From NCBI RefSeq assembly GCF_002866825.1, contig NZ_PKUS01000005.1:186001-250000 (forward strand): a stretch of 64,000 nt of DNA. Reading direction: 5' to 3'. This document shows, one piece after another, positions 7,892 to 16,691 of the stretch. The notes beneath the pieces were generated by a model. The model saw nothing but the letters and a program-made list of their open reading frames with translations. It made no database searches and had not been told where the DNA came from. Made by a program: the position numbers and the translations under genes. The first letter of the stretch is position 1. Each line of letters begins with the position of its first letter. This DNA comes from Pseudohalioglobus lutimaris. GTDB lineage: Bacteria > Pseudomonadota > Gammaproteobacteria > Pseudomonadales > Halieaceae.

Positions 7892-8863
7892 ATGAAAACC
7901 CGATTTACCCAATTGCTTGGCATCGAAACCCCCATTGTTTGCGGCGGTATGATGCGCGTGGGCACAGCTGGGCTGGCTGCCGCTGCCTCTAACGCCGGCG
8001 CCCTGGGCGTAATGACAGCACTCACCCAACCGACCCCGGAGGGACTCACGGCTGAAATAGAAAAATGCCGCTCGCTCACAGACAAGCCGTTCGCCGTTAA
8101 CCTCACCGTGGGTGTGGTGGCGACTGCGGTCAATTACGATGACTATGTCGATGCAATTATCGACAGCGGTGTGAAAATAGTAGAGACCGCGGGTCGCAGC
8201 CCTGAGCCGTTTATGGAGCGCTTCAAAGCCAATGGCATCAAGGTCATTCACAAATGCGTGGCGGTGCGTCATGCACTCAAAGCCGAGCGCATCGGCGTGG
8301 ATGTTGTCAGCATTGACGGGTTTGAATGTGCCGGCCACCCGGGTGAACAGGATGTAGGCGGGCTGGTGCTGTTTCCCGCGGCGACCCAGGCGTTGAAGAT
8401 TCCGGTCCTGGCCTCGGGTGGTATTGCTGACGGCCGTGGCCTCGTTGCCGCCCTGGCACTGGGCTGTGAGGGTATTAACATGGGCAGCCGTTTCATGGTG
8501 ACCCAGGAAGCCCCGATCCATGAGGGCATCAAGCAGAAAATTGTGGAGATGGACGAAAACCAGACTCGACTGATTTTTCGCACCTACAAGAACACGGCGC
8601 GTGTCTACCGCAACGGTATTGCTGACAAGGTCGCCGAAATCGAGGCCGCTGGCGGCGAGTTCAGTGAAGTGCATCACCTGGTCTCCGGCGCTAACCAGGA
8701 GAAAGCCTGGTCCACGGGCGATATCGAAGCGGGGATGGTCACCGTGGGTATGTGTGGAGGCCTGATAAACGATATACCGACCTGTGAGGAACTGGTCAGG
8801 AATATCGTCGGAGAGGCCGAGAAGATCATCAATGACCGTTTCGCCAGGATAGTAGCTGGCTAG
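7892..8863 (+). CDS. Nitronate monooxygenase family protein (NPD/2-nitropropane dioxygenase-like)
   Basis: A 323-residue FMN-binding TIM-barrel protein. The N-terminus MKTRFTQLLGIETPIVCGGMM, the ASNAGALGVM loop, the phosphate-binding ASGGIADGRGLVAALALGCEGINMGSRF segment and the HxxxVxxxGFECAGHPGE region are characteristic. Members oxidise nitronates, but in fatty-acid and steroid catabolic clusters related proteins are often annotated by homology only and may act as enoyl reductases or unknown flavoenzymes. AGGAG lies upstream at good distance. It is directly followed by the acyl-CoA synthetase gene (36 bases), so the pair is probably one transcription unit. Confidence 0.85.
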   Translation: MKTRFTQLLGIETPIVCGGMMRVGTAGLAAAASNAGALGVMTALTQPTPEGLTAEIEKCRSLTDKPFAVNLTVGVVATAVNYDDYVDAIIDSGVKIVETAGRSPEPFMERFKANGIKVIHKCVAVRHALKAERIGVDVVSIDGFECAGHPGEQDVGGLVLFPAATQALKIPVLASGGIADGRGLVAALALGCEGINMGSRFMVTQEAPIHEGIKQKIVEMDENQTRLIFRTYKNTARVYRNGIADKVAEIEAAGGEFSEVHHLVSGANQEKAWSTGDIEAGMVTVGMCGGLINDIPTCEELVRNIVGEAEKIINDRFARIVAG

Positions 8864-8899
8864 TTGACGCGAAAAGGGAATAACGGAGGTATCGGGCTA

Positions 8900-10828
8900 A
8901 TGAAGATCCGCAGTCTTGAGGACATCGTTGCCATTGAACAGGCCAACCCGGACCCTTTTTCCAGCCTGACCTGTACCTACGACATGATCCGGGCCGGTGC
9001 CGAAATCAACCCTGGTGCCGTCGCGCTTTCTTTTTTCCTGAGAAGCGAGGACTTTGCCACGCCCGCCACATGGCGTTACAGCGAGTGGCTGGAGGAGATT
9101 ACCCGCACAGCTAACATGCTGCGCAGACTCGGCGTGCAGCAAGGAGATGTGGTGGCCTACGTGCTGCCCAACCTGCCGGAAGCACACCTGGCTGTGTGGG
9201 GCGGCGAAACCGCCGGTATTGCCTTTGCAGTAAACACCCTGCTTGAAGGAGAGCAGATGGGGGAGTTACTGCGTGCGGCCGACACACGCTGGCTGATCAC
9301 GCTGGGGCCTTACCCGGTCAGCGAGATCTGGGATCGCGTGGAGAGCGCACTGCGCTCCCCACAAGCGGCCGGCTTGAATCTGCAGGGCATTCTTGCGGTG
9401 AATGCGTTGCGCCATTTCCCGGGTAGCCCGGCCGGCAGCTGCAGCACTGACCGTGCTGCGGAGTTACCCGAAACCCTGGCTGGCGTGCCAGTGCACGACT
9501 TCCATGTTGAGCTATCGAAGGCGTCGGGCGAGGCTTTGGAGTTTGCCGCCCCGGAATCTGGAGATATCGCCTCCTATTTCTGCACGGGCGGCACCACCGG
9601 GCTTCCCAAGATTGCCATGCATACCCATCGCAATGAAACCGCCAACGTGGTGCAGCTTGCGGCGGCGGTGCCGGAACTGTTCCGGCCCGGTAAAACCTCG
9701 CTAACCTGCCTGCCCCTGTTTCACGTGAATGCGCAATTGGGTACCGGGCTTGCCGCGTTTGCCGCCGGCGCGCATTGCCTGTTGGGTCCGCCGGCCGGCT
9801 ACCGGACGCCAGGGCTGATAGAGCGATTCTGGGAGGTGGTGGCCCATCATCAGGTCGCCTCCTTCTCCGGGGTGCCCACTGTCTATGCCGGCCTGTTGCA
9901 AGCGCCCATGGAGGGTCTGGATCTTTCCTGCCTGGACTATGCCGTCTGCGGCGCCGCTCCGATGCCGCTGGAGCTACTCAATACCTTCGAGCAAAAGACC
10001 GGGATGCGTATGTTGGAGGGCTATGGCCTCACCGAGTGTACTGCTGTGGCCTCGCTCACGCCGGCGCACGGCAAGTCCTGTAGCGGCTCTATTGGCCTGC
10101 GCCTGCCCTGGGAGAGCATGCGCACCCTGGTGCTGGACGAGGACGGGCGTTACATTCGCGATGCTGAAGTGGATGAGACTGGCGTCGTGGCGCTAAGCGG
10201 GCCCAATGTCTTTCCCGGCTATCTCAGTGATGCACATAACGCCTCGGCATGGATTGCGGTGCCCGGCCAGGGCAGTTGGCTCAATACAGGTGACCTGGGG
10301 CGCAGGGACGCGGACGGCTACTTCTGGCTCACCGGCCGCAAGAAAGAGCTGATTATTCGCGGCGGTCACAATATTGACCCCAAAGTGATTGAAGAAGCGC
10401 TGGCGGCGCATCCGGCCGTGGCACTGAGCGCCGCGGTGGGCCGCCCCGATGCGCATGCAGGTGAAGTGCCGGTGGCGTATGTGCAACTGAAACAGCCAGG
10501 CAGTGTTTCCGCGAGCGAATTGCAAGCCTTTGCCGCACAGCATATCCCTGAGCGTGCCGCCATTCCACGCCGCATTTACCTTATTGATTCGCTGCCGCAG
10601 ACCGCGGTGGGAAAGACCTTCAAACCCGCGCTCAGCCTGCTCGAAGTGGAGTCGGTGGTGAGGGAAGAAGCTGAGGCAGCCGGTATTGCACTGGATACGC
10701 TTTGCGTTGAGCAGGATCCCCGTCTGGGTATAGTAGCGAAGTGTCGCGTGAACAACGACGACGTGCCGGCGTTGACGGCGAGCCTGGGTGCCTACACCTT
10801 TGCCAGTTCCATAGGGCCAGATTCCTGA
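8900..10828 (+). CDS. Acyl-CoA synthetase (ANL superfamily, AMP-forming)
   Basis: A 642-residue adenylate-forming enzyme that activates a carboxylic acid to its CoA thioester. The P-loop YFCTGGTTGLPK, motif YGLTECT, TGDLGRRDADGYFWLTGRKKELIIRGGHNI (hinge region) and the C-terminal catalytic lysine context QTAVGKTFKP are all visible. The start at 8900 is preferred over a TTG at 8864 because GGAGGT precedes it. The protein is about 80-90 residues longer than standard members because of insertions around residues 175-220 and a longer C-terminal tail. The substrate is unknown, but its location suggests a branched, aromatic or alicyclic acid funnelled to the thiolase and hydratase nearby. Confidence 0.88.
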   Translation: MKIRSLEDIVAIEQANPDPFSSLTCTYDMIRAGAEINPGAVALSFFLRSEDFATPATWRYSEWLEEITRTANMLRRLGVQQGDVVAYVLPNLPEAHLAVWGGETAGIAFAVNTLLEGEQMGELLRAADTRWLITLGPYPVSEIWDRVESALRSPQAAGLNLQGILAVNALRHFPGSPAGSCSTDRAAELPETLAGVPVHDFHVELSKASGEALEFAAPESGDIASYFCTGGTTGLPKIAMHTHRNETANVVQLAAAVPELFRPGKTSLTCLPLFHVNAQLGTGLAAFAAGAHCLLGPPAGYRTPGLIERFWEVVAHHQVASFSGVPTVYAGLLQAPMEGLDLSCLDYAVCGAAPMPLELLNTFEQKTGMRMLEGYGLTECTAVASLTPAHGKSCSGSIGLRLPWESMRTLVLDEDGRYIRDAEVDETGVVALSGPNVFPGYLSDAHNASAWIAVPGQGSWLNTGDLGRRDADGYFWLTGRKKELIIRGGHNIDPKVIEEALAAHPAVALSAAVGRPDAHAGEVPVAYVQLKQPGSVSASELQAFAAQHIPERAAIPRRIYLIDSLPQTAVGKTFKPALSLLEVESVVREEAEAAGIALDTLCVEQDPRLGIVAKCRVNNDDVPALTASLGAYTFASSIGPDS

Positions 10829-10855
10829 CCACTGATGCTGGCCATTTCACCGGGC

Positions 10856-11527
10856 CTAGGACAAACCCCTTACCGGCAGCAGTGCACCATGCACAGCCCG
10901 CGCGGCGGATGATGCCAGAAAACAGATCACCTCGGCCAGGTCATGCGGCGATACCCAACTGGAGAAATCTGCATCGGGCATGCCTTCGCGGTTGGGTGGT
11001 GTGTCTATGATACTGGGCAGCACCGCGTTGACGTTGATGTTCTGCGTACGCAGTTCATCAGCGAGGCTCTCGGTCAGTTTCATCACTGAGCCCTTGGCGC
11101 AGCAGTAGGCGCTCATCCCACCCTGGCCACTGAGGGCGCCCAGCGCGCCGATATTCACGATGGCCCCCGACCCCTGTGCCTGCATCAGCGGTACCGCACC
11201 CATGGTGGCATTGCGCATGGTTTCCACGTTGAGGCGAAACATCTGCTGCCATTGCTGCGAATCCGGGTCGGCAGCCTCGTCACCCATGGCGAATCCGCCG
11301 GCGATATTTAACAGCGCATCCACGTGGCCAAGTTGCCGGAAGCAGGCCAGCGTGGCGTCACGGTCTAGCAGGTCCAGACGCTGGTAGCTGTCGGTGTGGG
11401 GCAGGGCGTCCAGGTCCTGAATATCCAGGCCAGTTACGCGCGCGCCATATTCACGCGCTTTTTCCGCGGCGGCTTTGCCCAGGGTGCCGGCAGCGCCGGT
11501 AATAACGATGTGCATGTCCTTCAACAT
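10856..11527 (-). CDS. SDR family oxidoreductase
   Basis: A short SDR of about 223 residues. The cofactor motif TGAAGTLG is at the N-terminus, NIAGGF replaces the NNAG region, and YCCAK provides the catalytic Tyr-x3-Lys. An Asp ends the second strand (TGLDIQD), favouring NAD. The length is slightly below average. Three in-frame Met codons (11545, 11527, 11515) are possible starts; 11527 is chosen because GGGAG lies upstream, but this is not decisive. It diverges from the AcuI-like reductase, sharing a 131-bp intergenic region. The substrate is not predictable. Confidence 0.84.
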   Translation of the reverse strand: MLKDMHIVITGAAGTLGKAAAEKAREYGARVTGLDIQDLDALPHTDSYQRLDLLDRDATLACFRQLGHVDALLNIAGGFAMGDEAADPDSQQWQQMFRLNVETMRNATMGAVPLMQAQGSGAIVNIGALGALSGQGGMSAYCCAKGSVMKLTESLADELRTQNINVNAVLPSIIDTPPNREGMPDADFSSWVSPHDLAEVICFLASSAARAVHGALLPVRGLS

Positions 11528-11658
11528 TTTTGCGATGGCTCCCATTAGTATGCGATGCTTCCATCTTACTATGGTTGCCTGGGCATTGGCCGACTTCTTT
11601 GGCAGTGTCCTCGTGCAGCGGGCGATTATTCTGACGACAATTCAAGGCGGGTCCCGTT

Positions 11659-12642
11659 ATGTTCAATGCATTACTCATCTACAAATCGGAAGAACAACAG
11701 AGCGTTGCAATCAGCTCGCAGGAGCAACAGGCGCTCCCCGAGGGCGATGTACTGGTGCGCGTGGATTACTCGACTATCAACTACAAAGACGCTTTGGCAA
11801 TTACCGGTGCTGCGCCAGTGGTCCGCAGTTTCCCCATGGTGCCGGGTATTGACCTGGCCGGTGTGGTAGAGGAGAGCTCGCACTCACGTTGGCAGGCCGG
11901 GGACAAGGTCGTTCTCAATGGCTGGGGTGTGGGCGAGGCGCACTGGGGTGGTCTGTCGCAGTATGCCCGGCTCAAAGGCGACTGGCTGGTGCCTCTGCCC
12001 GAAGCCTTCGACAGCCGCCAGGCCATGATCATTGGTACGGCGGGATACACAGCGGGTCTTTGCGTTAACGCACTGGTGGATCACGGGGTGTCACCAGAGG
12101 ACGGCGAGATTCTGGTGACCGGCGCCAGCGGCGGCGTCGGCAGCATTGCTATCGCACTGCTGGCTGCGGCGGGTTACCAGGTAGTGGCGTCTACCGGCAA
12201 AGTCGCTGAAACAGAATACCTGCACGCATTGGGTGCCAGCGAGATCATTGACCGGGCGACGTTGTCTGCCTCCGGTAAACCCATGCAGAGAGAACGTTGG
12301 GCCGGCGTGGTAGATGCGGTGGGAGGCCATACGCTGGCCAATGCCTGCGCGCAAACGCGTTATCGCGGTGCGCTGGCGGCCTGTGGCCTGGCCGAGAGCA
12401 TGGACTTCCCCACCAGCGTCGCTCCGTTTATCCTGCGCGGTGTCACCCTCTATGGCATCGACAGTGTGATGGCACCGCTGGCGCCCCGGGAGCGGGCCTG
12501 GGCGCGCCTGGCCCGTGACCTCAAGGCGCAAACCCTCGAGTCTGTAGCCACCGACATCACTCTGGCCCAGGCCCCGGATGTGGCAGCTGATGTGCTTGCC
12601 GGCAAGATTAAAGGGCGCCTGGTGGTAGACGTCAACGCCTGA
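11659..12642 (+). CDS. acuI: Medium-chain reductase of the YhdH/AcuI type
   Basis: A 327-residue NADPH-dependent quinone oxidoreductase-like protein without structural zinc. The opening MFNALLIYK, the block YSTINYKDALAITG and the tight Rossmann motif TGASGGVGSIAI match the YhdH/AcuI group, whose best known members reduce acryloyl-CoA to propionyl-CoA. GWGVGEAHWGGLSQYARL is the usual active-site loop. The gene ends exactly one base before the convergent thiolase ends. The substrate may be acryloyl-CoA or another enoyl thioester formed in the adjoining pathway. The group assignment is firm, the reaction less so. Confidence 0.8.
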   Translation: MFNALLIYKSEEQQSVAISSQEQQALPEGDVLVRVDYSTINYKDALAITGAAPVVRSFPMVPGIDLAGVVEESSHSRWQAGDKVVLNGWGVGEAHWGGLSQYARLKGDWLVPLPEAFDSRQAMIIGTAGYTAGLCVNALVDHGVSPEDGEILVTGASGGVGSIAIALLAAAGYQVVASTGKVAETEYLHALGASEIIDRATLSASGKPMQRERWAGVVDAVGGHTLANACAQTRYRGALAACGLAESMDFPTSVAPFILRGVTLYGIDSVMAPLAPRERAWARLARDLKAQTLESVATDITLAQAPDVAADVLAGKIKGRLVVDVNA

Positions 12643-13827
12643 TCAGGCGAGTTCCACGGCCATGGCGGTGGCTTCGCCGCCGCCAATACAGATTCCCGCC
12701 ACACCGCGGCGCAGGCCGCGATGTTTGAGCGCAGCGAGCAGAGTCACCAGTATTCTCGCCCCGGAAGCGCCGATAGGGTGACCCAGTGCGCAAGCACCGC
12801 CGTTCACATTGATCTTGTCATAGGGAATGGCGAGATCGTGCATGGCGATCATGGCGACTGCCGCAAAGGCCTCATTTACCTCGAACAGGTCAACATCGGC
12901 GACTTCCCAGCCCGCGGTAGACAGTGCCTTACGCATCGCCGGACCCGGAGCGGTCGGAAACAGTCCGGGTTCGTGAGCGTGGCTCCCGGTCGCAACCACT
13001 TTTGCACAAATCGACAGCCCCAGCTTTTCGGCAACGCTGGCCCGGGTTAATACCAGGGCAGCGGCGCCATCGGAAATGGACGATGAGTTGGCCGCGGTGA
13101 TGGTGCCACCCTCGACAAAGGCGGGTTTGAGATGGGGAATCCTGTCTACTTTAGCTTTCCCAGGTTGCTCGTCAACGCTGATATCTTCCATGCCGCCACG
13201 CGTGGTGACGCTAACCGGCGCAATCTCTTCCTGAAAGGCACCGCCGGCGATGGCGGCGTTGGCGCGGGTCAGGCTCTCGATGGCGTAGGCGTCCTGCTCT
13301 TCGCGCGTAAAGCCATAGTTATGGGCGTTGTTCTCGGCGAATACGCCCATGGGCGTGCCTGACTCGTAAGCGTCCTCAAGACCGTCAAGGAACATTGAGT
13401 CGATGACCTGGTCATGGCCCGCGCGGGCGCCCTGTCGATGCCTGGCGAGCAGATAGGGTGCATTGCTCATGGACTCCATGCCTCCCGCAACAATGACGTC
13501 AGCGCTCCCGGCGGACAAGGCCTCGCAGGCCATGATTGCGGATTGCATGCCGGAGCCACACATCTTGTTTACCGTGGTGGCCTCCACCGACTGGGGCAGG
13601 CCTGCATCCAGTGCCGCCTGCCTGGCGGGAGCCTGGCCCAGACCCGCAGGGAGGACACAGCCCATGTAGATGCGGTCAATGTTCTCTGCACCGCCGCCCG
13701 CGCGCTCGACAGCGGCTTTTACCGCGACACTGCCGAGGGCGGTGGCGCTCACCGGTGACAGTGAGCCTAGCAGTCCGCCCATGGGCGTGCGTGCATAGGA
13801 TGCAATAACAACAGGATCAGATGACAT
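12643..13827 (-). CDS. Acetyl-CoA acyltransferase (thiolase)
   Basis: A 394-residue thiolase II family enzyme that either cleaves 3-ketoacyl-CoA or condenses two acetyl-CoA. The acylation cysteine Cys90 sits in VNKMCGSGMQS. The C-terminal signatures NVNGGACALGHPIGASGAR (His) and GICIGGGEATA (second Cys) are intact. The full-length size is normal. GGAGAG precedes the ATG. It faces the AcuI-like reductase tail to tail with no intergenic space. It could serve as the final thiolytic step of the nearby catabolic genes or as the first step of polyhydroxyalkanoate synthesis; no phaB or phaC is in the window, so the catabolic reading is favoured. Confidence 0.92.
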   Translation of the reverse strand: MSSDPVVIASYARTPMGGLLGSLSPVSATALGSVAVKAAVERAGGGAENIDRIYMGCVLPAGLGQAPARQAALDAGLPQSVEATTVNKMCGSGMQSAIMACEALSAGSADVIVAGGMESMSNAPYLLARHRQGARAGHDQVIDSMFLDGLEDAYESGTPMGVFAENNAHNYGFTREEQDAYAIESLTRANAAIAGGAFQEEIAPVSVTTRGGMEDISVDEQPGKAKVDRIPHLKPAFVEGGTITAANSSSISDGAAALVLTRASVAEKLGLSICAKVVATGSHAHEPGLFPTAPGPAMRKALSTAGWEVADVDLFEVNEAFAAVAMIAMHDLAIPYDKINVNGGACALGHPIGASGARILVTLLAALKHRGLRRGVAGICIGGGEATAMAVELA

Positions 13828-13873
13828 GTTTTTATCTCTCCATAGGTGTGTAATTAGAGATTACAGCGGCGCG

Positions 13874-14002
13874 TTATGTTGCGAACAGCGCCGTTCCACT
13901 ATCCCTGAGCGCTTTAAATTCAAGCGCATTGCCCGAGGGGTCTGAGAAGAACATTGTACCTTGTTCTCCCGGTTCACCCTTGAATCGCCAGGTGAAAGGG
14001 TG
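13874..14002 (-). pseudogene. Remnant of a VOC/glyoxalase-family gene (C-terminal 42 codons)
   Basis: On the minus strand the 42 codons before a TAA at 13874-13876 read [15 protein letters not shown] followed by [19 protein letters not shown]. This is the characteristic last beta-strand block of glyoxalase/bleomycin-resistance (VOC) proteins, whose DPxGNxLEF motif carries the metal-ligand Glu. No start or N-terminal two-thirds exists: a TGA precedes the segment, two codons after the stop of the YkgJ-like gene. I read it as the 3' end of a VOC gene whose 5' part was replaced, probably by a deletion or insertion that brought the YkgJ-like gene in. It is too short for a functional protein. Confidence 0.72.
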
Positions 14003-14008
14003 TCAGTT

Positions 14009-14317
14009 TCAGCTAACGTCACCGTGCTGACTGTCCTGGTCTTGTTCGGCCAGGCAATCGAGGCCGCCCATTTCAAATTCGCGGCAAATCAAGGGGCGTT
14101 GTTCATAAATGGTGCACAGCATTGTGCTTCGGTCCAACGCTGCACACCACCCGTCGCTTAAACGGGACATACTCATTGCCCCCCATTTGTCTACGGTGAT
14201 GAACTCTTCAGGTACACCCGTATCCGTAATCAGCAATACCTCCAGTCGGCAACAACTGGCCCTACAGGTTGCGCAGGTGACGCCAGGCTCAGGTATGCCG
14301 TTCACTTTTATTGTCAT
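14009..14317 (-). CDS. YkgJ family cysteine cluster protein
   Basis: A 102-residue protein with the zinc/iron-chelating CxxCxxxCC pattern (Cys15, Cys18, Cys22, Cys23) plus later cysteines in GWCAAL, TMLCTIYEQRPLICREF and GLDCLAE. This fits the YkgJ/CxxCxxCC family, whose biochemical role is poorly known but which probably coordinates a metal or Fe-S cluster. It ends immediately ahead of the VOC gene fragment and begins 10 bases after the end of the esterase gene, so it may be the distal gene of that unit. The start ATG has GAGAGGCG just upstream. Confidence 0.8.
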   Translation of the reverse strand: MTIKVNGIPEPGVTCATCRASCCRLEVLLITDTGVPEEFITVDKWGAMSMSRLSDGWCAALDRSTMLCTIYEQRPLICREFEMGGLDCLAEQDQDSQHGDVS

Positions 14318-14326
14318 CGCCTCTCG

Positions 14327-15229
14327 CTATCGTTCGGTGTCTTTCCCTGCGATCAAGCCCGCCTCTATCCAGCCGGCTATCATGCTCATCAGGGCTTTGT
14401 GGTCTGCATTCGGGCCGCTGGAAGAGGCGAAGCCATGCGCTGCCTGTTCGAAGTGCCTGTAATTCACTGCCACGCCAGCGGCGCGCAGTTTTTCGGCAAA
14501 GGCGATGCCCTCGTCGCGCAGCGGATCGGCCTCAGCAGTAACCAGTAGCGTGGCTGGCAGGTGATCGATGTTATCGGCCTGCAAAGGGAAGGCGCCTTGT
14601 GAGCTGGCCGCCTGCTTTCCCAACTGACCCAGGTAGGTGTCCCAGAACCAGCGCATCAGGTCAGCGGTCAGTGGCTGACTCTTGGCGTGCTCCGTATAGG
14701 AAGCGTGCTCTGCCGCATAGTCGTCGACGGCGGGGTAGATCAGCAGCGCCCCGGCCACCTGCGCCCGCACGGTTTCGTTCAGGGCGAGACAGGCAGAGGC
14801 CGCCAGGTTTCCGCCGGCGCTGTCGCCAGCGATCACAAGTTTGCCATTGCAGGGGCCGAAGTCGTTGAGGTGTCCGGCTATCCAATTCACGGCGGCCAGG
14901 CAGTCCTCAGCTGCAGCGGGAAAGACATGCTCCGGTGCCAGTCGGTAATCCACGGCAATTACCGTGCAGCTGGTTTTATCGCTGAGTTCAAGGCAGAAGG
15001 GGTGATGTGTTTCCAGGCCCCCCAGCACCCAGCCGCCACCGTGAAAGAAGACGATCAACGGCTTGTCGGCGCCGCCGCCGGCGTTATACAGGCGGCCATG
15101 GATGGGGCCGGCGGGGGAGGGTATGGACAGTCCGCCCCAGTGAATGTCACTGCTGTGGCCTCTCCAGCTGCGGGCGCTGATAATCCGGTAGTAGCGCCTC
15201 AGTAACCAGGCTTTTAATTGTTGAAACAT
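14327..15229 (-). CDS. Alpha/beta hydrolase, hormone-sensitive-lipase (HSL) type esterase
   Basis: A 300-residue cytoplasmic carboxylesterase/lipase-like hydrolase. The oxyanion-hole motif HGGGW starts at His63, the nucleophile elbow GDSAG has Ser137, the acid is in TAEADPLRDEG and the catalytic His in FEQAAHGF. The N-terminal basic amphipathic stretch (MFQQLKAWLLRRYYRIISAR) is a common cap helix in this family. GGGAG precedes the start. The substrate is likely a short to medium acyl ester. It is followed closely by the YkgJ-like gene on the same strand. Confidence 0.9.
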   Translation of the reverse strand: MFQQLKAWLLRRYYRIISARSWRGHSSDIHWGGLSIPSPAGPIHGRLYNAGGGADKPLIVFFHGGGWVLGGLETHHPFCLELSDKTSCTVIAVDYRLAPEHVFPAAAEDCLAAVNWIAGHLNDFGPCNGKLVIAGDSAGGNLAASACLALNETVRAQVAGALLIYPAVDDYAAEHASYTEHAKSQPLTADLMRWFWDTYLGQLGKQAASSQGAFPLQADNIDHLPATLLVTAEADPLRDEGIAFAEKLRAAGVAVNYRHFEQAAHGFASSSGPNADHKALMSMIAGWIEAGLIAGKDTER

Positions 15230-15268
15230 TCGGCTTTATCTCCCGTGAGCACCCCGTGAAGGGGCGAG

Positions 15269-15961
15269 TTAAACCTGGAATTTGTTGCCGCCGGCAAGGT
15301 CGCCGCGGGTGGCTTGCTGACCGTAGTGGGTGAAGGCGTCTTGCACAGCGTCCATCTGTTCTGTGTCCAGAAGAACCGGGCCACCGATGGACAGCGTGCC
15401 CCAGTAACAGTGTGCCTGCTCCTCGACCAACTCCGCCAGCTTCAGCGCTGCTGCCAGGTCTCTGCCGGTGGCTAGCTGACCATGATTGGCCAGCAGGCAG
15501 GCCATGCTCTCTGACAGCGCCTGCAGGGCTGTTGCAGACAATTCATCGCTTCCGAAAGTGGCGTAGTCTGCCAGCGGAATGCTATCGCTGCCAGCGGCCG
15601 CTACCATGTAGTGCATCGCGGGTATCGCCCTGCGGGCGCAGGCAAGAATAGTGGCGAAGGGTGAGTGGCAGTGCACCACGGCGGCGGTGCCGGCCTTGTG
15701 GCGATACACGTCAGCGTGCATTTTCCATTCACTCGATGGCGTTAGCTGATTCGGATCTACCTCGCCGTCCAGTGCCATGTGCACAATGTGTTCTGCTTGC
15801 AGCAGCTCTGCTGCGACCCCGGTGGGGGTTATGAGCATGCCGTTCTCGGTCGCCACTGACACATTGCCGGAAGTGCCCTTGTTAAGGTTTTTCGCGCCTA
15901 ATGCCTTCAGTGTGTCCACCACTGATTGCCGACTCTCTGTATTGTTGCTGTACACGTTCAT
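15269..15961 (-). CDS. Class II aldolase/adducin family protein (fuculose-phosphate aldolase-like)
   Basis: A 230-residue zinc-dependent aldolase-fold protein. GTSGNVSV (phosphate loop), SSEWKMHADVYR (catalytic Glu region), the zinc pair HCH in VVHCHSPFAT and the third histidine in LLANHGQLATG are all present. Such enzymes cleave phosphorylated keto-sugars such as L-fuculose 1-phosphate or L-ribulose 5-phosphate analogues. No sugar kinase or isomerase lies nearby, so the physiological substrate is open. The start at 15961 (MNVYSNN) has AGGA upstream and fits family length; two further in-frame Mets upstream (16009 and 16045) are less likely. Confidence 0.86.
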   Translation of the reverse strand: MNVYSNNTESRQSVVDTLKALGAKNLNKGTSGNVSVATENGMLITPTGVAAELLQAEHIVHMALDGEVDPNQLTPSSEWKMHADVYRHKAGTAAVVHCHSPFATILACARRAIPAMHYMVAAAGSDSIPLADYATFGSDELSATALQALSESMACLLANHGQLATGRDLAAALKLAELVEEQAHCYWGTLSIGGPVLLDTEQMDAVQDAFTHYGQQATRGDLAGGNKFQV

Positions 15962-16070
15962 CTTTTCAATTTCCTGAAATAGACGCAGGCCAATGCCGCT
16001 GAACGCCATGTCGTCTTTCTGGTTCACAGTGCCAGCGGTGAGCATAGCAGATACGCTGCTGCGAAGCGGT

Positions 16071-16100
16071 GGCTGTCAATGTGGCGACAAGACGACAGCC
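16071..16100. promoter_or_regulatory. Inverted repeat between class II aldolase and DUF4124 genes
   Basis: GGCTGTC (16071-16077) and its complement GACAGCC (16094-16100) flank 16 bases in the divergent intergenic region. It may be an operator or simply a weak hairpin; nothing else supports it. Confidence 0.25.
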
Positions 16101-16130
16101 GGGTGACAACTACGGTGCGGTCTAATGGTC

Positions 16131-16136
16131 TATAAT
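16131..16136 (+). promoter_or_regulatory. Consensus -10 box (TATAAT) directly before the DUF4124 start
   Basis: A perfect TATAAT ends 7 bases before the ATG at 16144. The expected transcription start therefore falls on or next to the start codon, and there is no Shine-Dalgarno sequence. No good -35 hexamer exists at 16-18 bp; GTGACA at 16103 is 22 bp away. The arrangement suggests a leaderless transcript. Confidence 0.4.
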
Positions 16137-16143
16137 TTGCAGC

Positions 16144-16686
16144 ATGCAACCGCTACACCGCTTTATTAGAGTCTATTTTTTCCTGCTGCTTTGCCTGGCT
16201 TCACAGGCGTGGGCAGCCGACACACAAACGGTTTACCGCACGGTGGATGAAAACGGAGTAGTGAGCTTTTCCGACACGCCGCCCGCAGGAGATCAGCCGG
16301 CAGAGGCGTTGACCCTGGAGGTGCCCACTGCGCAGGACCCCGAGGTCTACCTGCAGAACCTGGAAGCGATGCGCGAATCTACCGATCGCATGGTGGAGGA
16401 CCGCCAGAGCCGTGAGAAGCACCGTGCGGAGATGCGCGAACTGGCCGCACGCTCGCAGCCCCAGCCCACTGAGGCGCCGCAGAACCTGGTGGACCAGTAC
16501 AGTACGGGTTGGTACGGCAGCTACAATGGCGGGCATCACTACATTCCTGGTCGCCCACCCTGGCGACCGGGTTACCGGCCCAGGCCGGAGCACCCAGTCC
16601 ATCGGCCGCCCGTCAGGCCAATGCCTGTTGAGTCCACCCAGAAAAATTCGCAGTTGATGAGACCCATAATTCCTCGAGCACGTTAG
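16144..16686 (+). CDS. DUF4124 domain-containing exported protein
   Basis: A 180-residue protein with a signal peptide (VYFFLLLCLASQAWA, cleavage after AWA) followed by the DUF4124 signature YRTVDENGVVSFSDTPPAGD, a short beta-rich domain common in gammaproteobacterial periplasmic proteins. The middle (about residues 75-105) is a charged helix. The C-terminal third is rich in Pro, Arg and Tyr (RPPWRPGYRPRPEHPVHRPP) and looks disordered. The function is unknown; a cell-envelope role is likely. No ribosome binding site is seen before the ATG, and a perfect -10 element lies just upstream. Confidence 0.82.
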   Translation: MQPLHRFIRVYFFLLLCLASQAWAADTQTVYRTVDENGVVSFSDTPPAGDQPAEALTLEVPTAQDPEVYLQNLEAMRESTDRMVEDRQSREKHRAEMRELAARSQPQPTEAPQNLVDQYSTGWYGSYNGGHHYIPGRPPWRPGYRPRPEHPVHRPPVRPMPVESTQKNSQLMRPIIPRAR

Positions 16687-16691
16687 CCTGA

